Assembly: GCA_013001295.1 (NCBI GenBank) | Contig: JABDMW010000046.1 | Span: forward strand, 124,001 to 188,000 | Source of the DNA: Hyphomonadaceae bacterium | GTDB taxonomy: Bacteria > Pseudomonadota > Alphaproteobacteria > Caulobacterales > Maricaulaceae | DNA: 64,000 nucleotides | Reading direction: 5' to 3' | Shown: positions 52,647 to 63,100 of the stretch, in pieces | How the letters are laid out: every line of letters starts with the position of its first letter | Numbering within the stretch: position 1 is the stretch's first letter | Program-made: the position numbers and the translations under genes | The notes under the pieces: generated by a model | What the model was told of the DNA's origin: nothing | The model's input: the letters and a program-made list of their open reading frames with translations, nothing else | The model's database searches: none

Positions 52647-53231
52647 TTAATTCTCGATGGTTTCTTTGGCTTCCATTGTGATAATTTTTTCACCTGTGGG
52701 TGTTTCTTCAGCCGTCATTCCATTGCCTAAACCAGGAACATAGGGCTGATCGCCGACCTGAATTGCGATGGCATAGGCCCGCATCATCGGCGAATCTCCG
52801 CCTTGATCGGATGTGGCGATAAATTTCAAATAATAGCGGCCCGGTTCCTGCGCACCGATACTGATATTCATCGTATGGTCAAGCCCGTCCGGGGCGTCTT
52901 GGGCAATGTCCAATTTTTGAACGGATGTGTCAGAGTAAATTTTCAACCCATCAGGGTTGTCCATTTTCACGTCGACACCGCCAACAATACTGCCACCTTT
53001 GACAAAAACCTGAAATGTCTCAATTTCGCCCGGCTCGGTCTTGCCATCGTAAGTGTGGCTAAATTCGATGCCGGCACCGGGTTTAATGTAATCGGATTTT
53101 TTTTGGTCGGCTTTGGCAAATTGTGTTGTTTTATCGGTGGCGTCCACCGTCATGTTGTCGCTTGTGCAAGCAGACAGCGCGAGCAAACATATTCCGGCGA
53201 GTCCTGAAGAAAGTACATTTCTAAGTGTCAT
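52647..53231 (-). CDS. Predicted lipoprotein, unknown function
   Basis: 194 aa; signal/lipobox 'SSGLAGICLLALSAC'; no family recognised. Confidence 0.7.
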   Translation of the reverse strand: MTLRNVLSSGLAGICLLALSACTSDNMTVDATDKTTQFAKADQKKSDYIKPGAGIEFSHTYDGKTEPGEIETFQVFVKGGSIVGGVDVKMDNPDGLKIYSDTSVQKLDIAQDAPDGLDHTMNISIGAQEPGRYYLKFIATSDQGGDSPMMRAYAIAIQVGDQPYVPGLGNGMTAEETPTGEKIITMEAKETIEN

Positions 53232-53246
53232 GGTTTTAATCCTGTT

Positions 53247-54914
53247 CTATCCGGTGATGGAAAAATTGAAGCAAACATCTGAATTGTTGCTCGTATTTGT
53301 ATCAACATTTAAAAAATCATAGGCGTCGATGACGTAATCTCCGGCGGCCAGATTTTGACTGAGCGTTTCAGTATCGGCTGCCGATGATTCCGCGCGGGCA
53401 ATAAGAGAGTTTGCTTGAAAGACGTAGAAGTCCGGGTCACGGAGGGTCGGGCCGGACGACCGCGTCATGGTCAATGTATGTGAACTCGTTGTTGCAGCCG
53501 TGAAGGTTAAAAAGGCCCGATTGCCCAATTTGTTAAACTCACCCGCATCGTTGACGGAACAGATCTGGACGGCAGGGCCGTTAACGGTCACCTCTTTAAA
53601 CAATGGCAAGGCACCTGGAATAGACCCAGAGTTTGTCTCGCCAACGCCCAAAAACCCGTCACCGTTTATCCCTTGTGTGTTGATCAGCGCATCGATCGCG
53701 GCATCATTTCCCGGTGCCTGAAACCTGAATTCAATGAGGAAGGCAAAGATCGAAAGAAACACAGGTGTATTGGTATAGTTTGTGCTGACCAGCGTATCAT
53801 ATATCGGTTGCAGTCCAAGCGATAGGGTGTCGTTCCCATCATCATTTGAGTCGTAAAAATCATACAAAATTGATTGAACGGTCCCTTCATTAAACCAGCC
53901 TTCATTGGTGTGGGTATTGCTTTCTACATTGATCGAAAACCCATTTGCCTGTTGGGCACCGAGGCTGTCTCTATAAAATGGATCATCAAGAACCATGGCC
54001 GATAGGGCGTTACCGAAACCTTCGCCAAGCGCAACACGAGGATCAAGTCTGTCGCCGCCGCCGTGTTGTCCTCCAATAGAGTCGGAACGCGAAAGATTGT
54101 CCTCGAAATAATGGCCCCATTCGTGGGTTACAACATGCTTGTCATATTCATCGGTGTCGGTGTCGGCATCACCGAGCAGGTAAATATTACCGCCTTGGTA
54201 AAATGACGTGCCGATATCACCGGCGGCCAAGTTCCCGCCCGCCGGTCGATTATTGACGCTCCACCGCATTTCGAGGGGTGGAAATGTGAGCAATGTGTCA
54301 AGCGGAGAAAAGTCCTGAATGGCTTCATATACCGGGGCGAGGATCGCAAATGGCGCCGCTGCACGCGTTCCAGTATAGCTCGTTCCACCCCAACCGGAAT
54401 CGGCGCGCAGGTCACGCGTAGAATCTGCGGTGCCTGAGCTCGTCAGACTGCCGTCCAGCGCATACAGCGCGTTTCCGTTGGTATTGTCGGTGACTTTGAC
54501 GTCCCAGTTGCGGCCACCGGTTTGCAAGAGCTGAGCCTTTGCACGAATGCGCACATCCGTATTAGCGTCCACACTCACCGTATAGAGACCTGAATCGTCC
54601 GTATTGGTTGTTGCCAGAACGGCTCCTGCACTATCAAGGGCTTCGATGAGGATACCGGCCGCCGGCCGTTCTACCGTATTTGCATAATCCAGCCCATTTG
54701 TCGCTGTATTATGTGGCACAAAATCAAACGTTACTGCGCCGCTGATCGACACCGACGAAGGAGGCGGCGGCGGTGGCGGAGGAGGAGGAGGAGGTGGTGG
54801 TGGCGGGGGTGGGTTTACCACGACAGGTGGATTGGAGCTGCCGCCGCTTCCGCCGCAACCAACAAGTGCAACCGCGGTTGCCACAGAGACTAAAACTGTA
54901 ATGGATTTTTTCAT
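53247..54914 (-). CDS. Predicted lipoprotein with poly-proline tract and HExxH metallopeptidase-like motif
   Basis: 555 aa; 'VATAVALVGCGGSGGS', an ~18-residue Pro run, 'VVTHEWGHYFEDNLSRSDS...ALGEGFGNALSAM'. Confidence 0.75.
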   Translation of the reverse strand: MKKSITVLVSVATAVALVGCGGSGGSSNPPVVVNPPPPPPPPPPPPPPPPPPSSVSISGAVTFDFVPHNTATNGLDYANTVERPAAGILIEALDSAGAVLATTNTDDSGLYTVSVDANTDVRIRAKAQLLQTGGRNWDVKVTDNTNGNALYALDGSLTSSGTADSTRDLRADSGWGGTSYTGTRAAAPFAILAPVYEAIQDFSPLDTLLTFPPLEMRWSVNNRPAGGNLAAGDIGTSFYQGGNIYLLGDADTDTDEYDKHVVTHEWGHYFEDNLSRSDSIGGQHGGGDRLDPRVALGEGFGNALSAMVLDDPFYRDSLGAQQANGFSINVESNTHTNEGWFNEGTVQSILYDFYDSNDDGNDTLSLGLQPIYDTLVSTNYTNTPVFLSIFAFLIEFRFQAPGNDAAIDALINTQGINGDGFLGVGETNSGSIPGALPLFKEVTVNGPAVQICSVNDAGEFNKLGNRAFLTFTAATTSSHTLTMTRSSGPTLRDPDFYVFQANSLIARAESSAADTETLSQNLAAGDYVIDAYDFLNVDTNTSNNSDVCFNFSITG

Positions 54915-55212
54915 CTTCCGTCTTCCTCAAATTCCAAGAACCGCTCTCTAATTGCCAGTTAATACTTAAATATGTCGTTAAAAAGTCAATTATCCGTGTG
55001 TTGAAGCGCCTCGTCCAGCAGTTTACGCATTCACTAACAGTTTGAGGCCTTTTCATGGGCGTTCTGCGCGTAGCCCGCCGTTCTTGTCGTCATTTTGTGA
55101 AATTTGTTCGAGTCACAGTAAATTGAGCATTGATTTAATCTCAGGACGCGTTTTAAGGGACGAGACCCCTTTCTGGTGCTAGGCTGATCCGGATAAAACT
55201 AAGCTGGTAAAA

Positions 55213-58200
55213 ATGATGCAGAAATTATCGGAAATTCGGCAAAAAATCAGAGCGGCTCATCTCGGAGATGAAAAGTCGCTTTTGGCTGATCTGCGCAATC
55301 AGGCCGATTTGAATGCTGATGTGCGGGCGAAAATCGAAAACCGAGCAATTAAACTGGTCGAGGATTTGCGTGCCGATGACCGGCCCGGTCTCATGGAAGT
55401 ATTTTTAGCGGAATATGGGCTGTCAACGGATGAGGGTGTCGCTTTGATGTGTCTCGCTGAAGCGCTGTTACGCGTGCCTGACAATGAAACTATTGACGAC
55501 TTGATCGAAGACAAAATTGCACCGTCGTCCTGGGGACAACATTTGGGTAAATCCAGCTCCTCTTTGGTCAATGCCTCGACCTGGGCATTGATGCTGACGG
55601 GCAAGGTATTGGACGATCAGGAATCCGCCGGCGTCAATCGGGTTTTGCATGGTGCGGTCAAGCGATTGGGCGAGCCGGTCATTCGAACGGCTGTCAAACG
55701 CGCCATGAAAGAAATGGGCAATCAATTTGTCTTGGGAGAGACAATTGACAAGGCCATCAAGCGCGGGATCGGCATGGAGGAAAAGGGTTTTACCTATTCC
55801 TACGACATGCTGGGCGAGGCGGCGTTGACTGAGGCGGATGCCGATGAGTTTTTCAAATCATATTGGCGAGCAATCGAGAGATTGGCGCAGCGAGCCAAAT
55901 CAAAAGATATCAGGGAAAACCCCGGAATATCCATAAAGCTATCCGCTTTACATCCCAGATATGAGGTCAGCCAAAAACAACGTGTATTGCGCGAACTGAC
56001 GTCCCGGACAAAAGCCCTGTGCGTTCTTGCCAAAAAATCAAATATGGGACTCAATATCGACGCGGAAGAAGCGGACCGCCTCGATCTTTCTCTTGATATT
56101 ATAGATACGGTATTGCGCGACGAGGATCTTGCCGGGTGGGACGGATTCGGTGTCGTCGTTCAGGCGTATGGCAAGCGAGCGCCGTTTGTCCTTGATTGGC
56201 TGTATCAATTGGCAAAAAACATTGACCGAAAAATTATGGTCAGGTTGGTCAAGGGCGCCTATTGGGATACAGAGATCAAGCTAGCGCAAATTCAGGGTCT
56301 TAAAGATTTTCCAGTGTTTACGCGTAAGGCAGCAACGGATGTTTCCTATATGTGTTGTGCCAAAAAATTACTGACGATGACCGACCGGATTTATCCGCAA
56401 TTCGCCACCCACAACGCCCATTCGATCGCCACAATTTTGGAAATCGCACTAAAAGACGCACAATATGAATTTCAACGTCTTCACGGTATGGGTGAGGTTT
56501 TGCACAAACAGGTCCTGGCCAAACATGGCACTCACTGTCGCATTTATGCGCCGGTCGGCGCACACCGGGACTTGCTTGCCTATCTTGTGAGGCGATTGCT
56601 CGAAAATGGAGCCAATTCTTCATTCGTCAATCAAATCGTTGATGAGAATGTCCCGGCTGTTGAAATCGCGGAGGATCCCTTCAAGGTGATGGATGAAAGC
56701 CAACCGGTTTCTATCAAATCTCCCGCTGATTTATTTGCGCCGGAACGAAAGAATTCGATCGGCTGGGATTTGCACAATGAAGACGACCTCGCTGATATCG
56801 ATGCTGCGCGGACGCCGTTTAAAACTACGACATGGACAGCCAAGCCGTTGATTGCAGGGAAGAGTGTTGGCGAAGCGCCGCAAACAATATTCAACCCGGC
56901 CAATCCGCAAGAGGTGGTCGGTCATGTTATTGAGGCAACGCCTGAGGACGTCGATATCGCTTTGCTAAAAGCGAGCTCTTGGGAGGATGCGACAGTGCAA
57001 ACCCGGGCTGATATTTTGAACAAGGCAGCAGACCTCTATGAGAAGAACTTTGGAGAGTTCTTCGCCGTCTTGACCCGAGAGGCCGGGAAAACACCCGCCG
57101 ATGCAATTTCTGAATTGCGCGAAGCAGTTGACTTCTTGCGCTATTATGCGGCGCGCGGCGCTGATTTGTACGATAGCCAACCGCGCGGCCTGATTATTTG
57201 TATTTCGCCGTGGAATTTTCCCTTAGCGATATTCACTGGTCAGATCGCAGCGGCACTTGCGGCCGGCAACGGTGTTCTTGCTAAACCAGCTGACCCGACA
57301 CCGATTATCGCAACATTGGCGGTTCAATTGTTACACAAGGCGGGCGTTCCAAAAAAATCCCTTCAACTTTTGCCCGGTGCCGGATCCGTGGTTGGCGCCA
57401 AGTTGTCGTCTGATCCGCGCATCAATGGGCTGTGTTTTACTGGCTCCACGTGGACTGCGCAGACAATCAACAGGGCTATGGCGAAATCCTGTGCGCCCGA
57501 TGCACCATTGATTGCCGAAACAGGGGGTCTCAACGCAATGGTCGTCGATTCGACCGCTCTACCCGAGCAGGCCGTACGCGATATTCTTATTTCCGCCTTT
57601 CAGTCGGCCGGACAACGGTGCTCAGCACTCCGTGTGCTTTATTTGCAAGAGGATATCGCTAAGCCATTTCAGAAAATGCTGTTTGGGGCGATGGATGAGC
57701 TATGCGTTGGTGACCCGTGGGGCTATTCCACAGATTTGGGTCCCGTCATCAACAAAAGCGCTCAGGCCGACATTGATGCGCATATTCAAAAAGCCAAACA
57801 GGACGGACGTCTGCTCAAACAACTAACAGTCGAAAAAGACGGAAACTTTATCGGTCCTGCGGTCATCGCGGTCGGCGACATCAATGATCTCGAGAAAGAA
57901 ATATTCGGTCCTGTTTTACATATCGCGACATTCAAAGCCGAAAATATAAATGACGTCATAAATGATATTAATAACAGCGGATTTGGGCTGACTTTCGGGC
58001 TGCATACGCGGATAGATGACCGCGTGGAACATTTCACTAATAATTTGAATGTCGGCAATATGTATATCAATCGAAATCAGATCGGCGCGATCGTCGGCTC
58101 GCAACCTTTTGGCGGCGAAGGGTTATCAGGTACCGGGCCCAAAGCCGGCGGCCCGCACTATGTCAAACGGTTTACAAAGGACGAAATTAAACGTTTTCGA

Positions 58201-58698
58201 TCGCAACGCGGCGAATTTGTAGATATCAGAACAGTCCAGGCGGCGCTGGATAAATTGCAAACACCGCTTCGACACAGATTGGACGCGCGAGACTTGCCGG
58301 GGCCAACCGGAGAGTCCAACCGGCTTTCCACGTTCCCGAAAGGCACAGTTCTGTGCCTGGGGCCGACATTGGATCAAGCTCAAGAACAGGCTCAAATCGC
58401 GCAAAACTCCGGGTGCCCTACATTGATCGTTGCGCCAGGGGCTCAAGGTGATCATGTAGTTTCCGGGCGTTTGAAACCTGAAGACCTCGTCAAATTAAAC
58501 CGATTTAGCGCCGTAGTTTTATGGAGCGATGAAAGCGAATTACGAGTGGCACGCCAAGCGTTGGCGGCGCGAGACGGTGAACTGATACCATTGATTGCAA
58601 ACCAAGGGTTCGCTGAGCAGTGTGTGCTTGAACGCCATGTATGTATCGACACGACTGCGGCTGGTGGCAACGCGTCTTTATTGGCCGCGAATAGTTAG
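55213..58698 (+). CDS. putA: Bifunctional proline dehydrogenase / L-glutamate gamma-semialdehyde dehydrogenase
   Basis: 1161 aa; PRODH 'GISIKLSALHPRYEVSQ...MVRLVKGAYWDTEIKLAQ', ALDH 'ISPWNFPLAIFTGQIAAALAAGNGVLAKPA', 'FQSAGQRCSALRVLYLQ'. Confidence 0.97.
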   Translation: MMQKLSEIRQKIRAAHLGDEKSLLADLRNQADLNADVRAKIENRAIKLVEDLRADDRPGLMEVFLAEYGLSTDEGVALMCLAEALLRVPDNETIDDLIEDKIAPSSWGQHLGKSSSSLVNASTWALMLTGKVLDDQESAGVNRVLHGAVKRLGEPVIRTAVKRAMKEMGNQFVLGETIDKAIKRGIGMEEKGFTYSYDMLGEAALTEADADEFFKSYWRAIERLAQRAKSKDIRENPGISIKLSALHPRYEVSQKQRVLRELTSRTKALCVLAKKSNMGLNIDAEEADRLDLSLDIIDTVLRDEDLAGWDGFGVVVQAYGKRAPFVLDWLYQLAKNIDRKIMVRLVKGAYWDTEIKLAQIQGLKDFPVFTRKAATDVSYMCCAKKLLTMTDRIYPQFATHNAHSIATILEIALKDAQYEFQRLHGMGEVLHKQVLAKHGTHCRIYAPVGAHRDLLAYLVRRLLENGANSSFVNQIVDENVPAVEIAEDPFKVMDESQPVSIKSPADLFAPERKNSIGWDLHNEDDLADIDAARTPFKTTTWTAKPLIAGKSVGEAPQTIFNPANPQEVVGHVIEATPEDVDIALLKASSWEDATVQTRADILNKAADLYEKNFGEFFAVLTREAGKTPADAISELREAVDFLRYYAARGADLYDSQPRGLIICISPWNFPLAIFTGQIAAALAAGNGVLAKPADPTPIIATLAVQLLHKAGVPKKSLQLLPGAGSVVGAKLSSDPRINGLCFTGSTWTAQTINRAMAKSCAPDAPLIAETGGLNAMVVDSTALPEQAVRDILISAFQSAGQRCSALRVLYLQEDIAKPFQKMLFGAMDELCVGDPWGYSTDLGPVINKSAQADIDAHIQKAKQDGRLLKQLTVEKDGNFIGPAVIAVGDINDLEKEIFGPVLHIATFKAENINDVINDINNSGFGLTFGLHTRIDDRVEHFTNNLNVGNMYINRNQIGAIVGSQPFGGEGLSGTGPKAGGPHYVKRFTKDEIKRFRSQRGEFVDIRTVQAALDKLQTPLRHRLDARDLPGPTGESNRLSTFPKGTVLCLGPTLDQAQEQAQIAQNSGCPTLIVAPGAQGDHVVSGRLKPEDLVKLNRFSAVVLWSDESELRVARQALAARDGELIPLIANQGFAEQCVLERHVCIDTTAAGGNASLLAANS

Positions 58699-58703
58699 CC
58701 CTT

Positions 58704-60080
58704 ATGCTGTCCGTCCTCGACATCTTCCGCATCGGTATCGGCCCGTCCAGTTCGCATACGGTCGGCCCGATCCGAATTTCAAAGCGGTTTGTTGACGCGC
58801 TTGAGCGACAAGAGTGTATTGGGGCGACCCATGAAATCATAGTTGAGCTGCAAGGATCTTTGGCGCTGACCGGTGATGGCCACGCAACGCCGAAAGCCGT
58901 TATATTGGGGCTGCTTGGTCTGGAACCCGAAACCCTGGATCCACTCGCTGCTGACGGGAAAGTTGCTCAGGTTTATACAGAGAAAAAACTTGCTCTGGGT
59001 GGCGGGCACGTCATTGGTTTTGAACCCGGAAAACATATCATTTTTGCTTATGATATCATTCCAGATTTGCACCCCAACGGCATGTCGTTGAGCGCCAAAA
59101 ACAATGTTGGCGAAACGTTGTATTCGCAGACCTATTATTCGACAGGCGGCGGTTTCATTGCGTCGCGAGAGCAACTGGAAGCACCAGTGCTTGATGACAT
59201 AGTCCCAACGCCAATTGATGTGCCGCATCCGTTTGCGTCGGCCTCGGAATTATTGCAGTTTTGTTCGATGGAAAAAAAATCCATTCACGAAATAATCTAT
59301 GCCAATGAAGATGCGATGCGTCCACGGGAAGAAACCAATGCGGCCCTCGACCGGGTCGCTGAGGTGATGATGGCCTGTATTGATCGCGGTCTGGAGTCAG
59401 AAGGCATATTGCCTGGCGGACTGGAAGTTAAAAGGCGCGCGCCTGGCATTTGGCAAAAATTGCATGGAGCGCCGATGTCCAATGAGCGCGAGCAATTATT
59501 TGATTGGCTTAATGTTTATGCCATGGCGGTGAATGAAGAAAATGCATCCGGGGGTCAGGTCGTTACGGCACCGACCAATGGGGCAGCGGGGATTATTCCG
59601 GCAGTCATACGACACTATTGTTGTGGCGAAAAAATGAATGCGCAGAATATAAGAAAATTTCTCCTTACAGCAGGCGGGATTGGTTTGCTTTACAAGCAAC
59701 GCGCGTCAATTTCAGGTGCCGAGATGGGGTGCCAAGGTGAAGTCGGTGTCGCCTGCTCTATGGCAGCGGGTGGATTAGCGGCCGTCTGGGGTGCGAGCCC
59801 TCTACAAGTCACAAGCGCGGCCGAGATCGGTATGGAACATAATCTGGGATTAACCTGTGATCCGGTTGGCGGACTTGTGCAAATTCCGTGTATTGAGCGC
59901 AATGCAATCGGAGCTGTCAAAGCAGTCAACGCCGCGCGGCTGGCCTTACACGCGGTCGACCAAATGAAGGTCAGTCTGGATCAGGTGATCGAAACCATGC
60001 GCCAGACCGGGCTCGACATGTCGTCTAAATATAAGGAAACCAGTCAAGGCGGTTTGGCTGTGAATGTTGTTGAGTGTTAA
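58704..60080 (+). CDS. sdaA: L-serine ammonia-lyase
   Basis: 458 aa; 'VLDIFRIGIGPSSSHTVGPIR', 'TAPTNGAAGIIPAVIRHY', 'CDPVGGLVQIPCIERNAIGAVKAVNAARLAL'. Confidence 0.97.
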   Translation: MLSVLDIFRIGIGPSSSHTVGPIRISKRFVDALERQECIGATHEIIVELQGSLALTGDGHATPKAVILGLLGLEPETLDPLAADGKVAQVYTEKKLALGGGHVIGFEPGKHIIFAYDIIPDLHPNGMSLSAKNNVGETLYSQTYYSTGGGFIASREQLEAPVLDDIVPTPIDVPHPFASASELLQFCSMEKKSIHEIIYANEDAMRPREETNAALDRVAEVMMACIDRGLESEGILPGGLEVKRRAPGIWQKLHGAPMSNEREQLFDWLNVYAMAVNEENASGGQVVTAPTNGAAGIIPAVIRHYCCGEKMNAQNIRKFLLTAGGIGLLYKQRASISGAEMGCQGEVGVACSMAAGGLAAVWGASPLQVTSAAEIGMEHNLGLTCDPVGGLVQIPCIERNAIGAVKAVNAARLALHAVDQMKVSLDQVIETMRQTGLDMSSKYKETSQGGLAVNVVEC

Positions 60081-60106
60081 GCGCTTTTCTTTTTTTGATC
60101 AGGACA

Positions 60107-63100
60107 TTATGACAGGAGCGGGTTGTCTGCGCTTTTAACGATAAAATCCAGGGCCTCACGTCCTGGCATGAAGAAATAACCGCCGCCGCGCATCGTAACA
60201 AACGGTTTTAATCCTTTCAGTCTCCGTGATTGACCTGGGTTTTGAATGGTGAAACTCAGGTCTTTGGTTTTAAAAGTTCTCTTCTTGGTTTTTGGGTCAA
60301 TGTGATAAAATCCTTGCCCAGTTATCGGGTCCATCTCGTCATTCAGCCCGTGAAAATTGCACGACCCGACCCAGGTTTGCTGGATAAATTCAAACTGCCG
60401 TTCGATATCCGCGTTGAGGCACATAAATAAGATGCCCTTTTTGTCCCGCCCTTTGGTATCTGTATACGATCGCCCACGTCTCAAAATACGGTGTCTGTTG
60501 GCAATGGCAAGGCTGTCGGGGTTTTCAACATCCAGACCGTCCCGTGGATTGGCCCTGCGGATATGTGAACCGTACGGACATTTGTGCCCTTGTGGGTCTT
60601 CTTCGCCCAATAAAAATTCGTTGTCTTCTCGAGAGAAGCGTTTTGAGGTTGGCATACCTGAGAGGGTGACTTTGCCATTCACAGTTTCCATTTTAATCGG
60701 GCAGGCTGTCAAGGATTGTCCGTCCGGCCAACGTCCCATCAGCTTGGCTTTGACCATGGTCTCCGCGTCTTTTGATCGTCTCGCTTCAAATCGGGAAGCT
60801 TCGCGCTTTACAGCTGCGTTGAATCCATCAACGTCTTGCTCCAATTGCCGAATAACTAAATAAGAACCGTTTCGCCCAAGGTCTCGGAATTTTTCGTCTG
60901 CATTTGATAAGAAGCGCGGGTATCTTTGCGGTTGGGCACGCGGTATAGCCGGTAGAACATTGTCCTCATCTAAATGTGAATTGACCTGGGGTGAGGGCGG
61001 ATAATATTCGCGATTATCTTTATACCCCATAATGAACTCGCCGGGGTTGACGGCATGAATGGACTGGCCGCGACCTGCGGCCCGTTTCGTGCCTCGCATA
61101 ATCGGCTGAGATATTCCGTCGACAAATCCGAAGGGCTCGCGCACAGGCCCAGCTTCAGGCAATCTATCAAATTCAATTTCCTTGGTAATCACTAATTTAT
61201 TGTCAGAAACCAGTTTGCGGTGTTTTTTTAACAATGCTTTAAATTCGTCACTTTCACTGATTTTGATGTGCCGAACCGCCTTGCTTTTTTTGGAGGATTT
61301 GGTTTCACCGTAAAGGATCACAACGGCATGAGCCGGGTTTGTTTCATTTCCCCATTGCCAGTTTTCAGATTTGTTATCTTGATGCAGATCGCCAAGAAGC
61401 ACGGAGCGGGATTTGCTGTGCATGCCCATAACAAAGGCCGGGGGGAATTTAATGCAATCCTCTTCAAAATTATCCGGATTGTTTTCACTTTGAGACAACC
61501 CTTTGTGACAGCCCAATCTAGCCATACCGGCAGATGAGAATGCCAGATAAACGGCCTGTCCATCGGGGCGAGATTCTCCGAACGTTACATCTTTTTCAAT
61601 TTCCGATACCCATTTCTGGAAATAGGGGTCAACGCCTTCAACCTGGCTGCGAACAACAAGGCAGCGACCAACTTTTAAATTCCCAGATCCACCAAAAGCC
61701 AGGCTTTGAATTTTATCGGATTGCAGAGCATAATCGGGACGGGGAATTGACCCGATCAGATTGACCCAAGCTTCGGCATCACTCGGTGTTGTGATACGGG
61801 CCAGGCCATCGCGAATAAGTGTATTGCGCCTGATTTTTTCTGCTGTCAGGTGGGGATAGGCGGAATACCAAAATGACGTCGGCTTCATGGATTTTCTGGC
61901 CCACCGTTTAAAACGGTCCCCATCTGTGGCGCCGTCAAAGAACAGGTTTTTGGCCCGCGGGAAGCCGACGCAATTGCTCCAAATTCCGGTCATGCCTGTC
62001 GCGGATTTGGTAATAAAGTCTTCAAGATAACTTTCCCAGCTCCCGTCATAGTTTGATACAAAGATCAAACGATTGGTGTTCGAAATGTGAACCCACCGGG
62101 CGAAATGAACTGTACCTACGGATGCCAAAAATCCGGGCCGGTAGCGGTTTTTGCCTAGAATAATTCGAACAATGTGAAGTGCCAGGGGCAAGAAAAACCG
62201 GATCCGCCATTGTTCCGGAAGTAGAGTTTGAATGCTGATCATGTGATTTTGCGCGATATTTTCATCCTCGCGTTCGAGCATTGTAGCAAGATCATCGACA
62301 TTCGGATCATTATCAATCGGCGTGTTCTTTTGTTCAGATCGGGTCAGCATCGCCCATATAAACCCGGCGACTGCTGCCAAAGCTGCCAGAGTTGCCGGAA
62401 TAGCCAAGACCAGGGCAAGAACAAAGGACCCCAAGCGGTTGGCATCAGGCCATACCGGCCCGCCAAATGTAGTGACGAGCGTCAAGATAAAAACACACAG
62501 GAAAAGCCAAGCGTACATGTCTTTGCGGGTGAAAAGTCGAAATTTTGGATAACTCGCGTTAAACGCAAGAATAGCCGAGCAAATAATCAAAGACACGATC
62601 AGCGGGTAGAATATTAATTGCCCAAGGGATGCCGAGTCCCACCGGTTTAAAACGCGCAAGTCAAATCCATTTATTTGTCCGCTGCTGATAAGGGACGGAT
62701 AGCTTGCCATTAGCCGGATTTGCAAATCGCCGATTGAGAGTATCAACAGGGACATCATACCAAAGGCAACAAGTGCGGATCCTGATTTTGAGAAAGATTT
62801 TCGCTCAAACAAAAATGTAACGGCACCGAGCACCAATGTGGCCAACAGGGATATTATCCATATTCCGGAGTTGAGGTAAATTCCGTCAACAACCGCCGCT
62901 TCTTTATAACCGGCACCCCAATCATTCGTGGGCGAAAAGCTGACAAATACAACGAGCGCAAATATAAAGGGGAAAATTGCCCCCATTCGCACCTTTCGGG
63001 TTGGCCAGATTTTAGAGGACGCGACACTCACGGTTATTGCGAACAGGAATGCAAGAAACAGTCCTTTTAGAATGACAGATACGCTGACAAAAATACCGTC

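Noticed and set aside
54711-54893. Plus-strand ORF rich in Arg/Trp (RRRRRRRWRRRRRRWWWRG)
   Set aside because: Antisense of the poly-proline CCN tract in the 53247-54914 gene; no independent support.
52491-54914. Possible genomic island next to tRNA-Ala(GGC)
   Set aside because: No integrase, no visible tRNA 3'-end direct repeat, and flanking genes are ordinary chromosomal genes; the tRNA has its own terminator.
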